Part shown: positions 55,666 to 64,000 of the stretch, piece by piece
How the letters are laid out: every line of letters begins with the position of its first letter
How positions within the stretch are numbered: the stretch's first letter is position 1
Position numbers and translations under genes: made by a program
Notes under the pieces: model-generated
Databases searched by the model: none
What the model was told of the DNA's origin: nothing
Seen by the model: only the letters and a program-made list of their open reading frames with translations
Assembly (NCBI GenBank): GCA_021234155.1
Contig: JAJEKV010000018.1
Coordinates: 15,678,180-15,742,179, forward strand
DNA length: 64,000 bases
From: Isoetes taiwanensis
Lineage: Eukaryota; Streptophyta; Lycopodiopsida; Isoetales; Isoetaceae
Direction: 5' to 3'

Positions 55666-56554
55666 GTCTTGTGCTACTTCCACTTTGTTAAGTTACTCCT
55701 CTGCCTAACTACATTTTCGTGGGTGGTGTATGTCTCATGGGGTTCCAGCCTTGCCAGCGTCCTCCTTGCATGTGGCTGCCTTTCTTTCCACCTTAGTCTC
55801 TAATCAACGTAGCTCAGCTTCAGTAGGAGTTGCCGCTGCTTCAACTGCATTCTTCCACAACCTGATCAATGTTCCTTCCCCTTGTGCAACCCCGCTTCCT
55901 ATCTTAGTCCGCCAGGCGGCTCCACGCACGCAGTCAAACACACAGTCTCGCTTACCTCTTGCAGCATCCCATGTTCGCCAAATCATTACATTGCTTGCCC
56001 ATCCGCATGCCGATTGGCGTAGCCTCATGAAAGCCTCTTTGGTCACGATTCGCTTTGCGGGTTTTCTTCGTATTTCTGAGGCCCTTCACTTAAATTGGCG
56101 TGATCTCACCTTTTTTCCAGACCATGTCCTTTTGATCATTCGGAAATCTAAATGTGATCAAGCTGCTAGAGGTCAGGAAGTCGTAATTGCCCGTACTTCC
56201 TCTTCCTTTTGCCCAGTTGCGTTGTTGCAACGTTTGCTAGCTAGTTGTTGCTTTCGTACTATTGATCCACCTGAAGGGGGCTCTCTTTTTTGCTTGTGTT
56301 TATCTTCTCCTCGCCCATTATCTTACTCTACTGCCCGCTCCTGGTGGTTTGAAGCTGTAAGCCTCATCGGCTTGGATCCCCATAGTTTTGGCATCCATGC
56401 AGGTCATGGTGGTGCCACCGCTGCTGCAGCTGCGTCTATCCCGTCTGAGGTTGTTCGCTCTCATGGGCGATGGCGCTCGGTATCTTCCCACTCGCGCTAC
56501 ATTCGTCCTGACACCAAAGATCGTCTCGTGGTATCACACAATCATGGTTTTTAA
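55650..56554 (+). pseudogene. DIRS-like tyrosine recombinase
   Basis: The enzyme that inserts circular DIRS DNA without an integrase. The N-terminal core-binding region is readable from LVSILQSCATSTLL and FRGWCMSHGVPALPAS, with an in-frame TAA at 55715. The catalytic domain has the first arginine in IRFAGFLRISEALHLNWRDL, the strand KSKCDQAARGQEVV, the HxxR box as GIHAGHGGATAAAAA, HGRW in SHGRWRS and the nucleophile in HSRYIRP. In the HxxR box the second catalytic arginine appears as histidine (CAT, one transition from CGT), which should abolish activity. It ends at 56554. Confidence 0.88.
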
Positions 56555-56584
56555 GGTAGGTTCCTCTTCTGTCTGCCGAATATG

Positions 56585-57394
56585 TGTGTTGTAGGACCCA
56601 TCCTAGGAATGACATGGGTTAAGGCAATTATCACGTAAATGTTATCTCCTAATGGTTTCTAGGAATATAACTAAAGGGGACTTAGGAAAGCATTTTTCCA
56701 AAGCATTGCAAAAGTTATCCAAGCAATAAAAGGGGCTATCTAAATGTGAAGGGGGCGCTTATGCAAAATTCGGCATTTGGTTAAAGCCAAGACATCAAAT
56801 CAGAGGAAAAGGGGTTGGGTTAGGCCGGGTCAAGAAAATAGCAGTGATCTAATACAAGAAGGGCAAATCAAATAAAGTTAAATCTTCAAATAGAAAAAGG
56901 TAGATTGACTATAAATTAGGGAGGATCGGCCAGTTTTGGGCATGGTGCAACCTCTGCGACAGACCAATGACCAATTCCGGCCTCACCATATCAGCGACCT
57001 CTTGCTACTTCTATTCTAGAGCTTTTCTGAAGAATGCTGGTGTTCAGGGACATCTGATTGCTGCTCCTTTGTTTAAAGTTGGAGATTGGGCCGAGTTTTC
57101 CATTCACAGCTCCCTCTAAGCCAATTCAAAGCCTATTACTGTTGTGAATCGAGTGATCTCAAGCTGAAGGAAAACAAGTTGTGATCAACTCTAAATTCCT
57201 AAGCTATCTTGGAAATTGCCTTAAGCCCTATGGATCTGGTTGGGTGGATAATTAGTGTGCTCCATATCTTGTTGCTGAATCATTGTTACTCTTGTTCTTG
57301 TACTGAGTTGATTTATTGTCAATAGAGTTCTTGAATTCATTCCTTATCTAAATTGTTGTTGTCCAAAAGCTTTTAAACTCTTTAAATTATATCG
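56585..57394 (+). repeat. 5' LTR of the gag-only element
   Basis: From about 56616 it aligns with 59159 onward (TAAATGTTATCTCCTAATGG, AAAAGGGGTTGGGT, GGGAGGATCG.CCAGTTTTG). It ends TTAAATTATATCG directly before the primer site. The first ~30 bases do not align well, so the start is approximate. Confidence 0.8.
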
Positions 57395-57407
57395 TGGTGT
57401 TAGAGCC
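57395..57407 (+). promoter_or_regulatory. Primer-binding site of the gag-only element
   Basis: TGGTGTTAGAGCC, two mismatches from the initiator-tRNA-Met site TGGTATCAGAGCC, flush with the LTR. Confidence 0.75.
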
Positions 57408-57477
57408 CGTCAATCCAAATACCTGATCAATGACCCAGAACTGCTTCAATGTCTCTGAACGATAATACCAGCAAGCT

Positions 57478-58616
57478 TTGTCCAATGCAAACTATATGGC
57501 ATCTCAGTTAGCATTGCCTACACCGCATAACCAACAAGAGTATGATAGGCAAGTAGAATTGTTGTCTATCTTGTACCGCTTCTTTCCAGATAATTATCTA
57601 CAACCCCCTCTGCCTAATGATCCCCCACTAGTAACTCCTCCACTAGCACCAAAGTTGAGAAAATGGTTAGAGAAGGCAGACATGTCGTCCTTCAAAGGAG
57701 GAAAGACGAAGCCAATTAAGGTTGTTAGCTTCATAAACCAGAAAGTTCTTTGGATGTGTGCAGGCAACGGATGTGGAAAGACTGCAAGCCATGGATACTT
57801 ATTTAAAAGACCAAGCCCAAACATGATAGCAAGGCAGACGAGAATGCGATCCTAAAATTAACTATTGGGAAAGTTTCAAAACTGCGTTTGAAGCACATCA
57901 TTTACTATCTAACTACCAGAGTGAGCTCCGAAGGGAATGGGACCGCTTGAAACAAGAGGAAACAGAGAGTATTCAATTCTACACTTCCAAATTCACTCAT
58001 TTGGTGGCACTTAAGAAATTTGGATGGGAATGAGCTTTTAAGAAAATATGTCAGTGGATGTAGAGATGATATCTATGCGGAGATGGAAATACTGCACCCT
58101 AAAGATCTGGACGAGGCTATAAAATTTGCATCTGCAGTAGAGTGGAAAATAGATCCAAAATCTAGAAAATTTGATTTTTGGAATGAGGAAACCTCTGATC
58201 AGGAGTATAAAAAGAAAAGCAAAGAGGAAAATGGAAATAAGGAATCTTTGAGAAATTTCAAAAAGAAGAGATATAATGACGAGAGTAATGGTTCCGAAAA
58301 GAAGCGAGAAGAAGGAAATCAAAATAAGCATCGAAAGAAATCCAAGGAACCAAAGGGAGGGTGCTATAGATGTGGAGGAAAGCATTACATAAGGGACTGT
58401 GCATTTGGAGAAGGGGGAATCACAAGAGCTGAGCCACCTAAACCTCAAAAAGTTACTCAAATGCATGCAAATGAAGTTCCCAAACCTGTGGAGAATATCG
58501 CTGAGACTTCTAAGGCTGTCGATGAGCAGAAGAAAAGTGCAAGTTTCCAGGATGAAGAGCAATCAAGAGCTATCGCCAAAGAGAGGAAGTGGCTCCAAAT
58601 TGGAACCATGGGGTAA
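57478..58616 (+). pseudogene. Gag with CCHC zinc knuckle
   Basis: Virus-like-particle protein. Piece 1 (57478-57855) has QEYDRQVELLSILYRFFPDN and PKLRKWLEKADMSSFKGG. In a shifted frame the retrotransposon-gag domain continues: WESFKTAFEAHHLL, ELRREWDRLKQEE, IQFYTSKFTHLVALKKF. After another shift at 58020 come LRKYVSGCRDDIYAEM, a very basic Lys/Glu/Asn-rich linker (KKKSKEENGNKESLRNFKKK) and the knuckle CYRCGGKHYIRDC, ending at 58616. At least two frameshifts, so this copy is dead. Confidence 0.85.
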
Positions 58617-58699
58617 AACAATTAGGAGTTACATTTCTTTAAGGAAAGATTTGTAAGTTGTCCTTTTATATGGAATAAAATTAGGCTATTATCTTTAAT

Positions 58700-58925
58700 A
58701 GTGCAAAGTGTACCTTTGATAGATTGTTAATTACGATTGCAATGTAATAGGCTTGAACATGGTGCACTATTGTGAATGCCTCTTGGTAGATCAGCAATTG
58801 TGCTGCAGCGCAATAGGCTTGAACAACGGTGCATGACGTATATTTTTGAAGAGTGGTAATTGTGGTTGCAACACAATAGGCCTGACAAAAATTGCATCCG
58901 TGACGCGGAGATACAATTGTTTTGT
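58700..58925 (+). repeat. Module shared with the nested LTR element
   Basis: TTGGTAGATCAGCAATTGTG, CAATAGGCTTGAACAA and AAGAGTGGTAATTGTGGTTG match the complement of 32560-32780 inside the nested element. Within the module the phrase AATAGGCTTGAACA / AATAGGCCTGACAA repeats three times at ~65-85-base spacing. Confidence 0.82.
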
Positions 58926-59102
58926 AGAGATTAAAAGAAAAGGAACGTGGAGGTGCCAAAGATATATGGTGTACAATAACATGTATAATTTTTTCTTAAG
59001 TTCACAGGTTTGAAAAACTTCCAGGCTCATGATGATCGTGCAACAATTACTTTGAGAAGGGATGGGCTAAATTGGAGGGTACTTGGACATTGCGGACGAT
59101 CT

Positions 59103-59120
59103 TTTTGAGAAGGGATGGAT
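59103..59120 (+). promoter_or_regulatory. Polypurine tract before the 3' LTR
   Basis: GAGAAGGGATGGAT directly precedes TGATATAG at 59121. The nested element has nearly the same purine run before its TGATACGG LTR start. Confidence 0.65.
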
Positions 59121-59921
59121 TGATATAGAGCAGGCACGGGGGAGTGGTCCACGTTAAAGGGTTAAAGCAATTATCATGTAAATGTTATCTCCTAATGGTT
59201 TCCAAAAATATAACCAAAGGGGGCTTAGGAAAGCATTTTTCCAATCCATTGCAAAAGTTATCCAAGCAAAAAAAAGGGGTTTTCTAAATGTGAAGGGGCG
59301 CTTATGCAAAATTCGACATCTGGCTAAAGCCAAGGCAGCGGATCAAAGGAAAAGGGGTTGGGTCGGGTCGGGTCGGGTCAAGAAAATAGCAATGATCTAA
59401 TAAAAGAAGGGCAACGACCTTTTGATCAAATAAAGTTCAATCTTCAAATAGAAAAAGGCAGATTGACTATAAATTAGGGAGGATCGACCAGTTTTGTGCA
59501 TGGTGCAACCTCTGCGACAGACATATCGCATGGCCTCAACATATCAGCGACCTCTTGCTACTTCTATTATTTCAGGGACATTTGATTGCTGCTCCTTTGT
59601 TTAAAGCGGGAGATTGGGCCGAGTTTTTTATTCACAGCCCCCTCTAAGCCAATTCAAAGCCTATTTCTGTTGTGAATGGAGTGATCTTAAGCTTAAGCGA
59701 AATAAGTTGTGATCAACTCTAAATTCCTAAGCTATCTTGGAAATTTCCTTAAGCTATGTGGATCCAGTTGGGCGGAAATTAATGTGCTCCATATCTTGTT
59801 GCTGAATCATTGTTACTCTTGATCTTGTACTGAGTTGATTTATTATCACAAGAGTTATTGAATTCATTCCTTATCTAAATTGTTGTTGTCCAAAAGCTTT
59901 TAAACTCTTTGAATTGTATCT
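59121..59921 (+). repeat. 3' LTR of the gag-only element
   Basis: It begins TGATATAGAGCAGGCACGGG. The phrase CACGGGGGAGTGGTCCA is shared with the start of the nested-element LTR. It then aligns with the 5' LTR and ends at TTGTATCT. A GGGTC microsatellite (59360-59380) is unique to this copy. Confidence 0.8.
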
Positions 59922-59929
59922 TGAACCCT

Positions 59930-62090
59930 TTAATTACCAATGCTTTGGGTTCCACATTCACATTCCAATTCGTTATCCATTTTCTTAGAGACACTAGCAA
60001 TCTATTTTCATCAAAATATCCCAGACCACCCTGTGGTAAGCTTGATGTTGCTACTTGATCATGGTTCTTTGGGCCTAGCATGTATGACATACCCCCGTGC
60101 TAATTGTGGACATTTTACCTTCTTGACTCGAGTTGCACTCCATCTTGCTTATTCTTTCCCGAGGTTAGGACATACTTTCCTCCCTCTTTCAGAAAGTTAG
60201 CTATTCAAGCAATCCTTTGCTGTTGGAAGTGAATTTTACAGCTATATGCATCCAAATTACAACTTAATATAGAATTTATCTAATATTCAACTTGGATGAT
60301 ATACTTACAAGAGTGTAACGACTCCCCAAGCCCTGTTTAGACTCTTGACTCCACTCCTTAAGCCCTACTTATAAGAGTTTTTACTATTCCCTAAGCCCTA
60401 CTTAGAGTCTTGGCTCCACTCCTTAAGCCCCCCTTATAAGATTTTTTTACTACTCCCTAAACAGTGCTTCTAAGAGTTTTTAAAGCAAAAGTTATCATCC
60501 AATACAAACTATTCCCAAATAGTCAAATTCCATGGTTGGTACTTAAATAAACAGTCTTTAAAGCACAACTTATCATCCAATACAGACTATTCCCAAATAG
60601 TCGAATTCCATGGTTGGTACTTAAATAAACATACTTAACCATAGCTCTGCCACCCTATGCTTCCTTCTTGAGGACATTCAAAAATATTATCAACAATTTT
60701 TTACATTTGACATTTGGCCTATTCAATGCCTTTGTTGAGATTTGATTCTAGCCATAGTGCTCTCCTAGAGACAACACCATCTCTTGGTCCTTAGAATCTC
60801 TCAAACTATACTTACTTTGTAAAAGATAACTTGTTACTCAATATAAAATCGTAGGCCTTTTATTTGTTAGTCCAAGTTGTTAATTTCAAGCCCAGCTTAA
60901 GACAACTTATATTGGATTATCAATAGCCGCTTTGCAATATCCCAATGGTTAATTGCTTTGGGTTTTTACTCGCAAGGTCCATAAAGATAATCATTTAATT
61001 TTATACAAATGCCCTGTAGTTGTAATCAAGTGAGTCATAACTTAATTGATGAATAGGTTGCCCTAGGCATACTTATTCACAACATATATTGGTTGTGTTC
61101 CATTGTTCTCAACATTAGTGGACAATTAGTAGAGGCTCATCCATAGGGGTTACTTTATAATTGCAAAACACCTCAGGTAGTTTGCACTTTCAACCCTATT
61201 TAGCAGTTCTTACATCCCCCTATAGGAGTAAAATCTTTCTGTGCCACAATATAATAAACAATCATGGTTGATAAGGTTCTATCCATGTTTGAAATCATGC
61301 ATGAAATGCACCTCTATCTCAAGCCTTGGTTATGTAATTCACCTCGATGCCTAACCTATAGGCGTGCATTTAACATGTGGAATATACCCTAAATAATCCC
61401 AACAAGGAGTGAACGTTCACTTTCAAATCCTGCTCGAAGTATAAACCCAATTGAAACTATGCATTAATGCCCAAGCCCTTTTGAGGTACACTAGAACTTA
61501 CTTCCAAGCCCTGCTTGAAGGGCACATTCCTGGGTCTTTCTTGTCATCAAAGTTAGGCTTGAATTCCTAGGGCAATATTTATGCCACACATCGTCATTGC
61601 CCCTTTATATATGAGCCATCCTTATGGAACCTCCATAGAGGGCCATCCAACAACACATGTAATGGATATGCATCTTTTAGAAGGGTTTTAGCTATGATCT
61701 AGCAAATGGTGTTTCTATTAACTCTCCATATAAAAAAAATTAGACTATTCTAGGACCATCATTCTTGAGTGGTCTAGTATAAGGAACCTTGCCTTATTTC
61801 AAAAACTCCATTGCCCTATAATGGAGCGACAATTTTACGTTTTTGTAAAACGTTATTAGTATATGTTGAATTCCATTAAGCCCAACTTAACCAACATAAC
61901 ATCAATCTTCGCTCACCGTTGACTTTTATGTACTACCATGTAGTAACATTTTTTAGGAGTAACAAAATAGTGTACTCAGATTAAATGTAGACTAATTTTC
62001 CAAAAAATCCATTCTTCAAAAGTGGAACTATAATAGTAGAAAGCAAGCTATTCATTTCTTCCTCTTTCTTATATCTTGAACCTAGTATCA
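59930..62090. other. AT-rich region with short repeats, no gene
   Basis: No ORF with protein-like composition. At 60325-60480 the phrase CTCCTTAAGCCC / TACTCCCTAAGCCC with TATAAGAGTTTTTACTA repeats about five times. The rest is ordinary AT-rich sequence with no LTR or transposon end that I can see. Confidence 0.45.
60486..60636. repeat. Tandem duplication of ~77 bp
   Basis: Two copies of a unit containing TTATCATCCAATACA, CTATTCCCAAATAGTC and ATTCCATGGTTGGTACTTAA, with only a few differences. Confidence 0.85.
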
Positions 62091-62092
62091 CA

Positions 62093-62965
62093 GTCATCAG
62101 ATTCGTCAATCCTACGACCCAGATCGTATGTTGGGGCATGTGAGCACCTCTCGTTTCGCTTATATAGTCATTTATGATTGGAGGCGCCTATGATTTTCAA
62201 ATTTGAAATATGATTTCGCCTAAGGTTTTGAGAGAATATCGAACCTCTATACGGCTTTGCCTAAGATTTTAGAATATGAATTACGGGGGCTCGAACCTCT
62301 ACCAAAATATCTCAATGTCCTAATAAGGCTACTTTAACCAATATACCCAGTGAGCTAATATAATTTTTTTTTATCTTGAATCTATATATTTTTTTTATAA
62401 CAACCCATTCAATTGTTTTAGGGATATATGCTATGGTTTCAGGAATTGTTATTTTTTACATCCATATCAAATCCCCCTAGAACCCCCTGTTATTTTGCTA
62501 CATATTCTAAACGAGGTGCACCTTGGACTACCACAGTCGTCGGATTCGTCGATCCTACGACTCAGATCGTATATTTGAGGCATGTGAGCACCTCTCGTTT
62601 CGCTTATAGTCATTCATGATTGGAGGCGTCTATGATTTTGAAATTTGAAATACGATTTCGCCTAAGGTTTTGAGAGAATATCGAACCTCTATACGGCTTT
62701 GCCTAAGATTTTAGAATATGAAATACGAGGGCTCGAACCTCTACCAAAATAACTCAATGTCCTAATAAGGCTACTTTAACCAATATACTCAGTAAGCTAA
62801 TATGATTATTTTTTATCTTGAATCTATGTTTTTTTTTTTTTTTTTTATAACAACCCATTCAATTGTTTTAGGGATATATGGTATGGTTTCAGGAATTGTT
62901 ATTTTTTACATCCATATCGAATCCTCCTGGAATCCCCTGTTATTTTGCTACATATTTTTGGGCTC
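62093..62965. repeat. Tandem duplication of ~438 bp
   Basis: Copy 1 runs from CACAGTC.TCAGATTCGTCA at 62093; copy 2 runs from 62530. Shared landmarks are GTGAGCACCTCTCGTTTCGC, TTTTGAGAGAATATCGAACC, GGCTCGAACCTCTACCAAAA and TTGTTTTAGGGATATATG. GGGGCTCGAACCTCTACC resembles a tRNA T-arm/B-box-like word but no tRNA fold is present. Copy 2 has a long T-run at 62828-62846. A further A-run is at 62996-63019. Confidence 0.88.
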
Positions 62966-63071
62966 TTACACATACGAAGAGCCATCTCCCCCTCCAAAAA
63001 AAAAAAAAAAAAAAAAAAAACAAATGGAAGGTGATCCTTCACAATGAGAATTTAAGCTTTTGGCCTCCAAG

Positions 63072-63302
63072 CTAAAGGGGATATTGCAAAGCAAAATCAA
63101 TCCAGTTCAGTCTGCCTTCCTTCCTTCCAGGAGTATTCTTAACAACTTTATAGGGGCACATGAAGGTCTGAATTGGGCCAAAGTCTGAAATAAGAAATTT
63201 ATGCTCTCGAATCTGGATCTCAAGAGAGCCTTTGACACAATTGATACTCTCAGATAAGCTGATTGCTTGCTTCCTTTGATCCAAATCATGCCATATCGTC
63301 AC
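63072..63302 (-). other. Open minus-strand stretch, unassigned
   Basis: A 76-codon frame (AISLSESINCVKGSLEIQIR, FLISDFGPIQTFMCPYKVVK) with protein-like composition but no family match. It could be an exon or a transposon fragment. Confidence 0.25.
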
Positions 63303-63833
63303 TTTTAAAGTGATTATTTAGCTTAGCTAAATTTGTTAATTTATTAAATGGTCATGCCCCATGTCTATAACATCCCTCTACCTAGCCAGCATATTGTGCT
63401 CGCTATTTATCCTAATGCATGGCCCACACCATGGAAATGAGCTTTTCATTTTGTGTGTGGTTGGCTTCCATTTTGTAGAGAAGGAAATTGTATATCCTTA
63501 TGGGCATCGACACTATAGATGAGATTTTTTCTTCAGCAGATGCAGAATAAAATTATTATGGCTTATAATAGTTCTTCTCTTGACCAAGAAAACAAAGTAA
63601 GTCGCATTTAATTAAAGTGGGCCAAATTCTGACGTTTGGAACTCATGCAATAAAATGAGACTCGCACAATAAATAAATAAATTTTTCATTGAATCACTGA
63701 GGACAATTTACATCATAGAACCACAACCAGTTTTTTTGTTTTTCTCATAAGTCCTAGACAAATAGTGGAGAGAGTTTTCAAGAATTCGAAGGAACATGCT
63801 TAGCATGACACCCAAATAAACCCTCATACAATG

Positions 63834-64000
63834 CTATGCATAGAGGTTGCTCTTGGCTTTATCCATTTCCCTCTTGGGGATGGGGACCTTGAGGGTCTTG
63901 TCCTTTGCAATGTGACAAGCAGAGTTTGACCATAAGATACACTCCACCAATTTTCTCCTTTGAGGATCAACATGATTAATCTCCCACTTTTTCTCCCATC
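63834..64000 (-). CDS. 3' end of an unidentified minus-strand gene (partial)
   Basis: From the right edge the minus strand is open for 54 codons plus stop: WEKKWEINHVDPQRRKLVEC, ILWSNSACHIAKDKTLKV, PIPKREMDKAKSNLYA, stop at 63834-63836. The composition is strongly protein-like and the frame is uninterrupted. The start lies beyond the window. I do not recognise the family; a last exon of a host gene or the end of a retroelement ORF are both possible. Confidence 0.45.
   Translation of the reverse strand, partial: WEKKWEINHVDPQRRKLVECILWSNSACHIAKDKTLKVPIPKREMDKAKSNLYA

Larger units (their letters stand above)
52299..56554. mobile_element. DIRS-like tyrosine-recombinase retroelement with inverted central block
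   Basis: Gag N-terminal part (+, 52299-52980), then minus-strand RNase H/reverse transcriptase (53245-54900) and Gag zinc knuckle (55247-55660), then tyrosine recombinase (+, 55650-56554). In DIRS elements gag, RT-RNase H and recombinase normally share one strand. If the block from about 52.9 to 55.65 kb is flipped, the order becomes gag N, gag knuckle, RT, RNase H, recombinase. Terminal repeats were not found, and the 3' side is abutted by another LTR element. Confidence 0.72.
56585..59921 (+). mobile_element. Gag-only (TR-GAG-like) LTR retrotransposon
   Basis: Two ~800-bp direct repeats (about 56585-57394 and 59121-59921) flank a primer site and a single gag gene with no pol domains, so it must be mobilised by another element. 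Its 3' interior (58700-58925) and the polypurine/LTR junction resemble the nested element at 31242-34479, so both belong to one extended family. The LTRs are more diverged than those of the nested element. It abuts the 3' end of the DIRS-like recombinase. Confidence 0.82.

Noticed and set aside
58038-58562. 174-codon minus-strand ORF
   Set aside because: Antisense of the Lys/Glu-rich Gag and its zinc knuckle.
62270-62310. tRNA gene suggested by GGCTCGAACCTCT
   Set aside because: No A-box at a suitable distance and no cloverleaf; at most a SINE-like word.

Overview
The window is nuclear DNA from a land plant with a large, repeat-filled genome. The one clearly intact host gene is a two-exon plant RABA-type (Rab11) GTPase at 40768-41491. 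Nearly everything else is transposable element, satellite or relic. DIRS-type tyrosine-recombinase retroelements are uncommon in flowering plants, so a fern, lycophyte, gymnosperm or bryophyte is more likely than an angiosperm; this is an inference only.

Layout. 1-4150: a badly frameshifted CACTA (En/Spm) transposase relic with A-rich subterminal repeats. 4845-17270: about 11 tandem copies of a GC- and CpG-rich 1.11-kb satellite with three variant monomers. 17297-24798: GCGTC-rich subterminal repeats, a 750-bp polypyrimidine tract, smaller tandem repeats and unrecognised relics, closed by a CACTA-like terminus. 24803-38710: a large Ty3 element on the minus strand with a chromodomain integrase, a gag and two extra ORFs upstream of gag. 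A 3.2-kb LTR element with a perfect CCTAT target duplication is nested in the second extra ORF. 38711-44395: a truncated ORF, an LTR fragment, the RABA gene and possible exons of another gene. 44396-46556: a second LTR and leader of the large Ty3 family, in opposite orientation. 46554-47350: LINE reverse-transcriptase relic. 48318-51305: a multi-exon DDE-like gene interrupted by a TRIM. 52299-56554: a DIRS-like element whose central block is inverted. 56585-59921: an LTR element carrying only gag. 59930-64000: AT-rich DNA, duplications and the 3' end of a minus-strand gene entering from the right edge.

The main discovery candidate is the first extra ORF of the large Ty3 element (36457-35317, minus). 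It begins with the histone H3 tail residues ARTK-TAR (a stop codon sits where H3 has Gln5) and ends with a recognisable H3 histone-fold domain. Between them lie roughly 280 charged, coiled-coil-prone residues. The tail match stops just before Lys9, so the H3K4 neighbourhood is kept and the K9/K27 region is absent. A second ORF of 513 codons of unknown function follows. Each of these two ORFs is preceded by a pair of ~65-nt near-palindromes. The same element encodes a chromodomain, the module family that reads methylated H3 tails. A retroelement carrying both an H3 mimic and an H3 reader is, as far as I know, undescribed. The copy here is dead (stops, frameshifts, an integrase deletion), so intact relatives would be needed to show function.
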